NCBI GenBank assembly: GCA_900552315.1 | Contig: URZM01000073.1 | Coordinates: 1 to 10,101 of the forward strand | Reading direction: 5' to 3' | Source: an uncultured Bacteroidales bacterium | GTDB lineage: Bacteria; Bacteroidota; Bacteroidia; Bacteroidales; Muribaculaceae | DNA length: 10,101 nt | Shown here: positions 4,497 through 10,101 of the stretch, piece by piece | How positions within the stretch are numbered: position 1 is the first letter of the stretch | Layout of the letters: the number at the start of each line of letters is the position of its first letter | The notes under the pieces: generated by a model | Told to the model about the DNA's origin: nothing | What the model saw: the letters and a program-made list of their open reading frames with translations, nothing else | Database searches by the model: none | Made by a program: the position numbers and the translations under genes

Positions 4497-7340
4497 TCAA
4501 TACCAGGTGACACCGTTCGAGCGCGAGGAACGTTTGTCGTACTTGAGATCCTGAAGCACCGAGCTCTTTACGGCGATATGGAAATTGTAGCTCTTGTACG
4601 GGCCAACCGGCACGAAAGAGGCGGTCATGGTGAAGCAGTGCAGGTCACGTGACACGGAGCAGTTCATGTACGCGATTTTCTTGAGGTCGAAATTGTAGGA
4701 GGCAGAGAAATTGATGTTCCAGTTCTTGGTGGGACGGAACGAGCCGGACAGGGACAGGTTCTGTGTCCATTTGCCGTTGTATTCCATCTTGTCATAGTTG
4801 AAAGCCCCGTAACCATAGTTCAGCGAATAGTTGAACGAGAGGGACCACGGGAAGGTCCATGCCTCGTAGCCGTCGGCGTCTGATTCAGTATCCGAGGATT
4901 GACTGTTTCGTCGCCTGGCGGCAGCCGCCCTGTCGGCAAATGAGCCAGGCTCCTCATCACCCTCTTCCGGAGAGGTCATGGAGTCGTCGGTGTCTGAGTC
5001 AGTAGAGTTGCCCTTCTTCCGGAAGGTGTCCTGGTTTATGGTGTATGAGAAGGATGTGCCGGTAGAGGCAAGCCGAGGCAGGCCCTTCCCGGAGGAGATG
5101 CGAAGCTTGTTGATATGCACGGGCACCCCTCCTTCGTTAAGCCCGTAGCAATACGGGTCCCAGGTGGCGCTCAGGTTGAGGTTGAAGTTCTTGGTAAGTC
5201 GCAGGAGTATGGAGGTGTTGACGTTGCTCCAGTTCAATGAGTCTGCGGCAAAATTGTAGCTCTGGGAGATCACGAAATTCTCGATGAGCGATATCTTCTT
5301 CACTCCCGTAGAGTCGCTGTCGCTCTTCACCTTCATCTCCAGGTTGTTGGCCAGGGAGACTGACAGCACTCCCTGCCTGCCTGCCGAGGGAGCCCCGAAC
5401 AAGCTCCCCTGGAAATAGGAATACTGCACCGGTGTCTCGCTGTCAGGACGCCTGTACGAACCGTAAATGCCCCAGAATGGATCTGAAAAGTCCGGAGAGG
5501 CGGTGAAGCTGACCGTGGGTGTCAGCACATGGCGTATCATCTGCACCTTGTCCCCCAGGAAAGGCAGCGGCTTCCAGAAGCCGTATATTTTGGTGTCGAG
5601 GGAGATGGCGGCGTTGAAATCGAACACGTTATAGAATCCGTAAGCGGTGTCGGAGACCTCGGCCGAGGCATTGGGGTCCCAGTCACGACGCACCTTCTGG
5701 AAATACATGCGGTCGTTGATTGTGATCGAGGGAGAAAGATTCAGATACTTGAACACCGAGAACGTGGCGCTCACGGGTATATAGTGCTTTATGGCATTAC
5801 GCCAGTCCTTGATCAGGTTCTTCTTGAAGAACTCGTCTTGACGGGCTGTCAAAGAGTTCTGGAACTGACCGGAGTATGAAAGCCTTATCTTCTCGTACCA
5901 ACGCTCGGAGCCCACCACCCTCTTGCGCTTGAAAGGAGTGGTCTGGGCCAGCGTCACCGTAAGGTTAGGGAAAGAGACAGAGAGCGTGGAGTCCTGTGTG
6001 CGCTGCGCTATGTTGGCAGTGGCCGAGAAGCTCCATTTGGAACGCGGCGGACGATAGGTCATGTTGACCGTGGAGCTCTTGGTGTTCTCCGTAAACGAGG
6101 AGTTGTAATACGAGTTGAGGTCGTTACGCGTGTAGCCGGAGGTGGCGAAATTCACCGATGCGGAGAATGAGAGGTTGGGGTTGGCCTTCTGGTCCTGCGT
6201 GTGGGTCCAGGCCAACCGGAAATTCTTCTGCACGGAATAGTCCGGGTCACCCTTGTCTCCGTTTATGGTGGTCAGGTAGGATATGTCGAAATTGCCGCGA
6301 TAACGATAACGTTTCACATAGGTGCTGCGTGCCGACACGCCCCACGAGCCACGGGTGTAGATCTCTCCTCGCAGGGCCAGGTCCACATTGTCGTTGATGG
6401 CGAAATAATAGCCGCCGTCTCGCAGATAGAAGCCCCGGTTGTAGTCCTCGCCGAACGAAGGGAAGATGATGCCTGAGGAGTAATCCTTGTTGAAGGGGAA
6501 GAAACCGAAAGGAAGCGCCAGGGGAAGCGGCACGTCGGCCAGGACCATGTAGACCGGACCGGTGACAATGTTTTTCTTGGGGCGCATCTTCCCTTTGGTC
6601 ACCTGGAAATAGAAATGCGGGTGGTCATGATTGTCGCATGTGGTGTAGCGTCCCCCCATGAGATTGAAGGTGCCGTCTTCCATCTTCTTGGTGACCGCGC
6701 CGGTGAGGTACCCCTCTCCCTGCTCGGTTATGATGTCGGTGATGTATCCGCGCTCGGTCTTGAAATTGTATTTCATGGTCTTGCTCTGATACTCGCCGGA
6801 TCCATCTGAGAAAACCGGGTAGTCCTCGGTGTCAGAATCCTCGGAGGCGCCCTTGGCTGCGAGCGAGTCGGGTCTGGAGGCCGAGGCGTAGACCGTCGAG
6901 CTGTCCATGGCCATCTCTATGCGCCCTGCGTTGAGGTCCACCTCTCCGTATTTCACTGTGCTGTTGCCGTACATTATGGCATGGTTGGTGCCATACATGA
7001 CCACTGAGTCGCGCGCAGAGAAATCCACGGCCTGGTCCAGGTCCACCTTGTGGCGTATGAAAGGGCTTACGGCCTTACGCGAGGTGTCGGTCTCCAGCGA
7101 GTCCGGCATCACGCGTACAAGTCCTGTCTCAGGCGTCAGCTCAGCCGTGTCAGAAGCTGCCTGCCCCCGGGGTGCAAGGCTGTCCGGAGCAAGGGACACG
7201 GGAAGGATGGGCATCGCGGTCGTGTCGGGCCGCGACGGTCCTTGCACGAGCTTTCCCTTGCGCACGGGTCCAGTCTGCGCGGACACCATGATCCAGATGC
7301 ACGCCAAAGCTCCCAATATGTAAATCGCCGAATGTCTCAC
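4497..7340 (-). CDS. lptD: LPS assembly protein LptD (OstA), Bacteroidetes type
   Basis: Outer-membrane protein that, with a plug lipoprotein, inserts lipopolysaccharide into the outer leaflet as the last step of the Lpt pathway. The 947-residue product has a signal peptide (residues 1-21, ending near VSA|Q) and a Pro/Ser/Thr-rich spacer (about 22-92). An LptA/OstA-like beta-jellyroll follows (about 95-270), including YTTC with Cys235, matching the conserved cysteine segment of LptD. A long C-terminal barrel (about 285-947) carries many alternating aromatic strands and the terminal NGVTWY. Length is usual for Bacteroidetes LptD. Further cysteines at 894 and 902 could form disulfides, but pairing cannot be told from sequence. 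A very acidic, Ser/Asp-rich loop interrupts the barrel (about 776-825). The start codon is GTG: an in-frame TGA lies six codons upstream (7356-7358). It has its own promoter and a terminator downstream, so it is probably monocistronic. Confidence 0.88.
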   Translation of the reverse strand: MRHSAIYILGALACIWIMVSAQTGPVRKGKLVQGPSRPDTTAMPILPVSLAPDSLAPRGQAASDTAELTPETGLVRVMPDSLETDTSRKAVSPFIRHKVDLDQAVDFSARDSVVMYGTNHAIMYGNSTVKYGEVDLNAGRIEMAMDSSTVYASASRPDSLAAKGASEDSDTEDYPVFSDGSGEYQSKTMKYNFKTERGYITDIITEQGEGYLTGAVTKKMEDGTFNLMGGRYTTCDNHDHPHFYFQVTKGKMRPKKNIVTGPVYMVLADVPLPLALPFGFFPFNKDYSSGIIFPSFGEDYNRGFYLRDGGYYFAINDNVDLALRGEIYTRGSWGVSARSTYVKRYRYRGNFDISYLTTINGDKGDPDYSVQKNFRLAWTHTQDQKANPNLSFSASVNFATSGYTRNDLNSYYNSSFTENTKSSTVNMTYRPPRSKWSFSATANIAQRTQDSTLSVSFPNLTVTLAQTTPFKRKRVVGSERWYEKIRLSYSGQFQNSLTARQDEFFKKNLIKDWRNAIKHYIPVSATFSVFKYLNLSPSITINDRMYFQKVRRDWDPNASAEVSDTAYGFYNVFDFNAAISLDTKIYGFWKPLPFLGDKVQMIRHVLTPTVSFTASPDFSDPFWGIYGSYRRPDSETPVQYSYFQGSLFGAPSAGRQGVLSVSLANNLEMKVKSDSDSTGVKKISLIENFVISQSYNFAADSLNWSNVNTSILLRLTKNFNLNLSATWDPYCYGLNEGGVPVHINKLRISSGKGLPRLASTGTSFSYTINQDTFRKKGNSTDSDTDDSMTSPEEGDEEPGSFADRAAAARRRNSQSSDTESDADGYEAWTFPWSLSFNYSLNYGYGAFNYDKMEYNGKWTQNLSLSGSFRPTKNWNINFSASYNFDLKKIAYMNCSVSRDLHCFTMTASFVPVGPYKSYNFHIAVKSSVLQDLKYDKRSSRSNGVTWY

Positions 7341-7354
7341 TGTGTCGCCAACAG

Positions 7355-7379
7355 GTCACGACTCCGCGAGTCGCGACAT
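7355..7379 (-). promoter_or_regulatory. Upstream mini-ORF and hairpin in the lptD leader
   Basis: Just after the predicted transcription start, the minus strand has an ATG (7377-7379) that opens a seven-codon reading frame (MSRLAES) ending in TGA at 7356-7358. The same bases form a hairpin, CGACTC/GAGTCG with a 3-nt loop (7359-7373), extended to 7355-7377 by three more pairs after one A-C mismatch. The mini-ORF is in the same frame as lptD. It may be a translated leader, or the ancestral lptD start cut off by a stop codon. Confidence 0.4.
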
Positions 7380-7388
7380 TTCAAGCTG

Positions 7389-7422
7389 CAAAATTAAGGA
7401 TTTTATTCGGGAATAGGGCAAC
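7389..7422 (-). promoter_or_regulatory. Predicted lptD promoter
   Basis: The minus strand has TAATTTTG at 7389-7396, matching the Bacteroidetes -7 box TAnnTTTG. A partial -33 element (GTTG, 7419-7422) sits 22 bp upstream, slightly long for this promoter type. Transcription would start near 7382-7383, giving a leader of about 42 nt before the GTG start. Confidence 0.55.
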
Positions 7423-7530
7423 ATGCCGCCGTTTATTTGGGGCTTTCCAGGCTCACGGAAGTGTTACTTAATGTTAATCGGCACGGTACGGCGCACTATA
7501 TGCCGCCATAATGAATTAATACATCGCCCG

Positions 7531-8067
7531 TTATCCGAACAGGGAGTGCATCTCCATGAAACGGGCGTATGCCTCGCTGCCGTGGGCCTCCATCTGGGCC
7601 ATGATACGCTCCAGGGGCTTCTCGGCACGCAGGTCACGCGACTTGGAGAAGAACTTGTCTGCATAGCATATCAGCTTCTCCTCCAGGCTCAGGGGAATCA
7701 TGTCCCTGGACGGAAGCGGCAGAGTCTGCTCTTCTATCTGTCGGATTGATAGACCGGAACCGGTATGCCGCTCACACACGAGTGCATGGCGGGGCAGCCC
7801 CTCGCCCTCGAGTATGGTCCTTCCCTCCACCCCGTGACGGATGTACGGCGCGGTGCCGAAGCAACTGATGGACGGCGCGTCCACTCGAACCACACCTATG
7901 TCATGGAGCATGGCGGCCTGTGCCACGAACTCCCGGTCTACGTCAAGGCTTTTGGCACGGATTATGGCGAGCGCCTTGTCCCGTACAGCCTCGGAATGGC
8001 CGGTCAGGATACGCAGGAGCTCAGGATTGCCTTGCGTGTATTTTTCAAGCAACGTATAAGGATTCAT
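7531..8067 (-). CDS. HD-domain (HDIG) phosphohydrolase
   Basis: Predicted metal-dependent phosphohydrolase of the HD superfamily, cytoplasmic, with substrate unknown (many relatives act on nucleotides or cyclic dinucleotides). From the ATG at 8065-8067 the product has 178 residues and no signal peptide. The metal-binding set is visible: His24 in GHSEAV, His55-Asp56 in MLHDIG, His78 and His101 (ERHTG) as further candidate ligands, and Asp137 in CYADKFF. The open frame continues upstream to 8292, but that extension overlaps ilvE and looks like out-of-frame translation, so the shorter start is chosen. It lies 76 bp after the ilvE stop, with an 8-bp hairpin between and no obvious promoter of its own, so read-through from ilvE is likely. 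The fold is sure; the function is not. Confidence 0.82.
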   Translation of the reverse strand: MNPYTLLEKYTQGNPELLRILTGHSEAVRDKALAIIRAKSLDVDREFVAQAAMLHDIGVVRVDAPSISCFGTAPYIRHGVEGRTILEGEGLPRHALVCERHTGSGLSIRQIEEQTLPLPSRDMIPLSLEEKLICYADKFFSKSRDLRAEKPLERIMAQMEAHGSEAYARFMEMHSLFG

Positions 8068-8088
8068 AGGATAGATATAGGACAGAAT

Positions 8089-8119
8089 AGGGAGTGCCCG
8101 CTTCTCGCAGCCACTCCCT
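8089..8119. other. Hairpin between ilvE and the HD-domain gene
   Basis: AGGGAGTG (8089-8096) and CACTCCCT (8112-8119) form an 8-bp perfect inverted repeat with a 15-nt loop. On the minus strand the sequence after it (ATTCTGTCC) is not a U-tract, so it is not a classical terminator. It may stabilise the ilvE mRNA end, be a processing site, or lower read-through into the HD gene. Confidence 0.5.
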
Positions 8120-8143
8120 TGTGTTCCTTTATATGCTTTCTGA

Positions 8144-9172
8144 TCACTCAGGTATGATCTCGCACCAGTTGTGGGTGTCCTCCACCTCGCCGTACTGGAT
8201 GCCGCGCAGACGCTCGTAGAGCTTCTCGCTCCAAGGTCCTGCCACGCCTGCCTGTCCGAAGGTGTACTTGTCGCCGTTGTCAAGGTCGTCAATCTCGCCG
8301 ATGGGTGAAATAACGGCTGCAGTGCCGCATGCGCCCACCTCCTCGAACGTACCGAGCTCCTCTACCGGGATATGACGCTGCTCCACCTTGAGGCCCAGGT
8401 CCTCGGCCAGCTGACGCAGGCTCAGGTTGGTGATGGAGGGAAGGATTGAGGGGGAGAACGGCGTGACGTATGTGTCGTTCTTGATGCCGAAGAAATTGGC
8501 TGCCCCGCACTCGTCAAGGTATTTCTTCTCCTTGGGGTCAAGGTAAAGCATCACAGAGTAACCGAGCTCGTGGGCCTTCTCGCCTGCCACCAGGGATGCG
8601 GCGTAGTTGCCGCCCACCTTGATGGAGCCGGTGCCCTTGGGAGCCACACGGTCATATTCGCGGCTCAGGCAAACCTTGGTAGGCTTGAAGCCATCCTTGA
8701 AATACGGTCCTACGGGGGTCACGAGCATTATGACCATATACTCATCGGCAGGTTTCACGCCCACACGCGCCGAGATGCCTATCTCCAGCGGACGGATATA
8801 CAGTGAGGCTCCTGTGCCGTAAGGAGGTATGAAGCGCTTGTTGAGCTCCACCACCTTGCGAACCATCTCGCAGAAAAGCTCCACGGGCATGGGCTGCATG
8901 CTGATGCCCTCGGCGCTACGTATGAAACGCTTGGCATTCTCCTCCATGCGGAAGACACGGATCTTGCCGTCCTTGCCACGGAACGCCTTCAAGCCCTCGA
9001 AGCTCTCCTGGCCATAGTGCAGGCAGGAGGCGGCTATGTGCATGGGTACATACTCGGAGTCGGAAATCTCTATAGGACCCCACTTGCCATCCTTGTACGT
9101 GCAGCGCACATTGTAGTCAGTCTTCATGTAGGAAAACGTCAGATTTCCCCAATCGATGTCTGTCTCTTTCAT
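8144..9172 (-). CDS. ilvE: Branched-chain amino acid aminotransferase
   Basis: PLP-dependent cytoplasmic transaminase that exchanges the amino group between glutamate and the 2-oxo acids of leucine, isoleucine and valine. The 342 residues fit the long BCAT group that also includes the eukaryotic enzymes. Visible landmarks are the YGQESFEGLKAFRG segment (53-66), the catalytic lysine Lys185 in SIKVGGNYAAS (fold-type IV), the ECGAANFF segment (221-228) that corresponds to the E-x-G-x-x-N-x-F site, and the phosphate-binding GACGTAAVISPIG (280-292). The ATG at 9170-9172 is preceded by A/T-rich sequence. I see no TAnnTTTG promoter in the 73 bp upstream, so it may be read from the promoter at 9677-9708. 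A hairpin (9191-9207) ends 18 nt before the start codon and could influence translation. The assignment is secure. Confidence 0.95.
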   Translation of the reverse strand: MKETDIDWGNLTFSYMKTDYNVRCTYKDGKWGPIEISDSEYVPMHIAASCLHYGQESFEGLKAFRGKDGKIRVFRMEENAKRFIRSAEGISMQPMPVELFCEMVRKVVELNKRFIPPYGTGASLYIRPLEIGISARVGVKPADEYMVIMLVTPVGPYFKDGFKPTKVCLSREYDRVAPKGTGSIKVGGNYAASLVAGEKAHELGYSVMLYLDPKEKKYLDECGAANFFGIKNDTYVTPFSPSILPSITNLSLRQLAEDLGLKVEQRHIPVEELGTFEEVGACGTAAVISPIGEIDDLDNGDKYTFGQAGVAGPWSEKLYERLRGIQYGEVEDTHNWCEIIPE

Positions 9173-9190
9173 TAGATTAGATTTTTAGCC

Positions 9191-9213
9191 GCCGGCTCTC
9201 GGCCGGCCTTTTT
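9191..9213 (+). terminator. Plus-facing intrinsic terminator-like hairpin upstream of ilvE
   Basis: GCCGGC (9191-9196), a 5-nt TCTCG loop and GCCGGC (9202-9207) are followed on the plus strand by C and TTTTT (9209-9213), then ATTGTCTTTT. This has the full shape of a terminator for rightward transcripts, yet no plus-strand gene is visible. On the minus strand the hairpin has no U-tract after it and falls in the ilvE leader. Confidence 0.45.
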
Positions 9214-9245
9214 ATTGTCTTTTCAGTTTGTTGCGGTTACGGTAT

Positions 9246-9578
9246 TCAAAGCGCCACCTTGCAGGTCAGGTCGCCGACTTTCACTATGAACAGTCCGTGG
9301 GACCCGAGCGAGAGCTGCGACACTCCGGCAGGCACCGTCTCGGAGGAGACAAGCTGGCCGAGAATGGAAAAGACCCTCACCTGCATCGGACGGCTGGCAT
9401 ATATGAGTATAGTGCCCGAGAGCGTGCGCACCTCCACATCGCCGGTACGGGTCACCACCTTGCCCTCGGAAAGGCGTTCCTGACGGACACTTTCCCAAGA
9501 CTTCGCGGCCTGCGCCTCCAGCGGAATCATGAACGCGCATATACTTGCAAACAATATATATGTCAAAAGCCTTTTCAT
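9246..9578 (-). CDS. Small secreted protein with T9SS-like C-terminal sorting module
   Basis: From the ATG at 9576-9578 the product has 110 residues, with a clear signal peptide MKRLLTYILF... cleaved near AQA|A (residue 24/25). After a short charged linker (25-45) the rest (about 46-110) matches the shape of a type IX secretion (Por) C-terminal sorting domain: a strand with ILIYAS, the VRVFSILGQLV motif (67-77), then PAG, the HGLFIVKV strand (94-101) and a final basic/hydrophobic segment KVAL. Normally this domain follows a large passenger, but here there is nearly none. Longer starts at 9596 (GTG) and 9587 (ATG) give a less usual signal peptide. It has its own promoter and lies 73 bp before ilvE. 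The function is unknown; it may be a free-standing domain, a small surface protein or a remnant. Confidence 0.65.
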   Translation of the reverse strand: MKRLLTYILFASICAFMIPLEAQAAKSWESVRQERLSEGKVVTRTGDVEVRTLSGTILIYASRPMQVRVFSILGQLVSSETVPAGVSQLSLGSHGLFIVKVGDLTCKVAL

Positions 9579-9676
9579 ATACACCATGCCGCGCACCGGC
9601 CTCTCTCCTTCCTCTCCGCACAGAAACAGCCGCGCAGAAGAATCCTGGACAGGGGATGCCCACGGCTTTCAAAGGC

Positions 9677-9708
9677 CAAAATTACAAAATATTTTCCATA
9701 CCACCAAA
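9677..9708 (-). promoter_or_regulatory. Bacteroidetes promoter for the 9246-9578 gene (possibly also ilvE)
   Basis: On the minus strand, TTTG at 9705-9708 (-33) is separated by 20 bp from TAATTTTG at 9677-9684 (-7). Both boxes and the spacing match the consensus for the Bacteroidetes primary sigma factor. The start would be near 9670, giving a leader of about 90 nt. It is the best-matching promoter in the window. Confidence 0.7.
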
Positions 9709-9749
9709 ACTGAAACGCGCAGAAGCCGGAGGCGAAATCCCTACCGTGC

Positions 9750-9785
9750 AAAAAGAACGGCGAGACAGCCGTGCGCCGTCTCGCC
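9750..9785 (-). terminator. Intrinsic terminator of the small lipoprotein gene
   Basis: On the minus strand GGCGAGAC (9778-9785) pairs perfectly with GTCTCGCC (9759-9766), extended inward by one G-U and two G-C pairs, leaving a 5-nt loop. TTCTTTTT follows at 9750-9757. It lies about 48 nt beyond the lipoprotein stop and separates that gene from the next promoter. Confidence 0.8.
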
Positions 9786-9833
9786 TATTCTTCGTATAAC
9801 ACTGTGGACAATGTGTGTCAACGTGCGGTGTGC

Positions 9834-10031
9834 TCAATTTTCGTCAACGACAACCGCCACGCCCTGAGCCACCACATCGGTGTCCGTGCCCTCCTCGGGC
9901 ATCACCACCTCAGACCCCTCGATCTCGCCGACCACCGTCGTTTCCTTGTTCTCATCTTTTGACTTGCTGCATGCCACAGCCGCCAGGGCCATCACCGCGA
10001 GGGCCGCGCCCATCAGAATATTCTTTTTCAT
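9834..10031 (-). CDS. Small acidic lipoprotein, function unknown
   Basis: The 65-residue protein begins MKKNILMG, with a hydrophobic segment and a lipobox ending AAVAC, so Cys21 would be lipidated. The first residues after it (SKSKDENKE) are charged and resemble the lysine/acid-rich surface export signals of Bacteroidetes lipoproteins. The mature part is only 45 residues, strongly acidic and rich in Val, with no recognisable fold or catalytic motif. It is a single-gene unit: a strong terminator follows at 9750-9785. The upstream sequence to the window edge (10032-10101) is A/T-rich but has no clear TAnnTTTG box. A real gene is likely because of the well-formed signal and the placed terminator. 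Confidence 0.65.
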   Translation of the reverse strand: MKKNILMGAALAVMALAAVACSKSKDENKETTVVGEIEGSEVVMPEEGTDTDVVAQGVAVVVDEN

Positions 10032-10101
10032 AATTCCTGTTTTTATATGCTCCAGTTATAACACCCGACAGGCGTTTTTGCTCACAGGATTGCATGAAAA
10101 A

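Noticed and set aside
8068..8292. N-terminal extension of the HD-domain protein
   Set aside because: The extra 75 residues overlap the end of ilvE in another frame and are Ser/Thr/Arg-rich without pattern. The ATG at 8065-8067 gives a normal HD-domain length.
9786..9833. Possible dyad around ACACTGTGGACAATGTGT
   Set aside because: Only four outer pairs form before two mismatches. The real terminator is the adjacent 9750-9785 hairpin.

Overview
This 10.1 kb window looks like chromosomal DNA from a gut-type member of the Bacteroidales. The evidence is the protein families (Mfa1-type fimbrillin, DUF3868, DUF3575, a Bacteroidetes-type LptD), Bacteroidetes promoters with the TAnnTTTG -7 box, and start codons without Shine-Dalgarno sequences. 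The GC-rich codon use would fit a Muribaculaceae-like lineage, but that is only a guess. All eight protein genes I can support lie on the minus strand, so transcription runs from high to low coordinates. I see no insertion sequence, integrase, CRISPR array, tRNA or rRNA.

Reading in the direction of transcription, the window opens with a 65-residue acidic lipoprotein (9834-10031), which ends in a clear intrinsic terminator (9750-9785). Next is a 110-residue secreted protein (9246-9578) made almost entirely of a type IX secretion-like C-terminal sorting module; it has the best-matching promoter in the window. It is followed by ilvE (branched-chain aminotransferase, 8144-9172) and an HD-domain phosphohydrolase (7531-8067), both housekeeping-type genes. 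lptD (4497-7340), the outer-membrane LPS assembly protein, has its own promoter and a GTG start preceded by a short in-frame upstream reading frame. The last unit is a fimbrial operon: DUF3575 protein (3314-3910), DUF3868/OmpA-like protein with a helical-repeat tail (1826-3301), and Mfa1-like major fimbrial subunit (29-1768). The cluster probably continues past base 1 into minor or tip subunit genes.

The most interesting part is the 586-base stretch between lptD and the fimbrial operon (3911-4496). It holds an lptD terminator fused to a TAACTTTG promoter with no recognisable -33 element. Two helically phased TTGTTAA boxes sit just upstream, and an inverted copy of the box lies on the other side of the promoter. 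Downstream is a predicted leader of about 415 nt that is unusually rich in hairpins and odd-centred palindromes. This suggests controlled fimbrial expression, either by an activator, by promoter inversion or by a structured leader RNA. None of these can be proven from the sequence alone.
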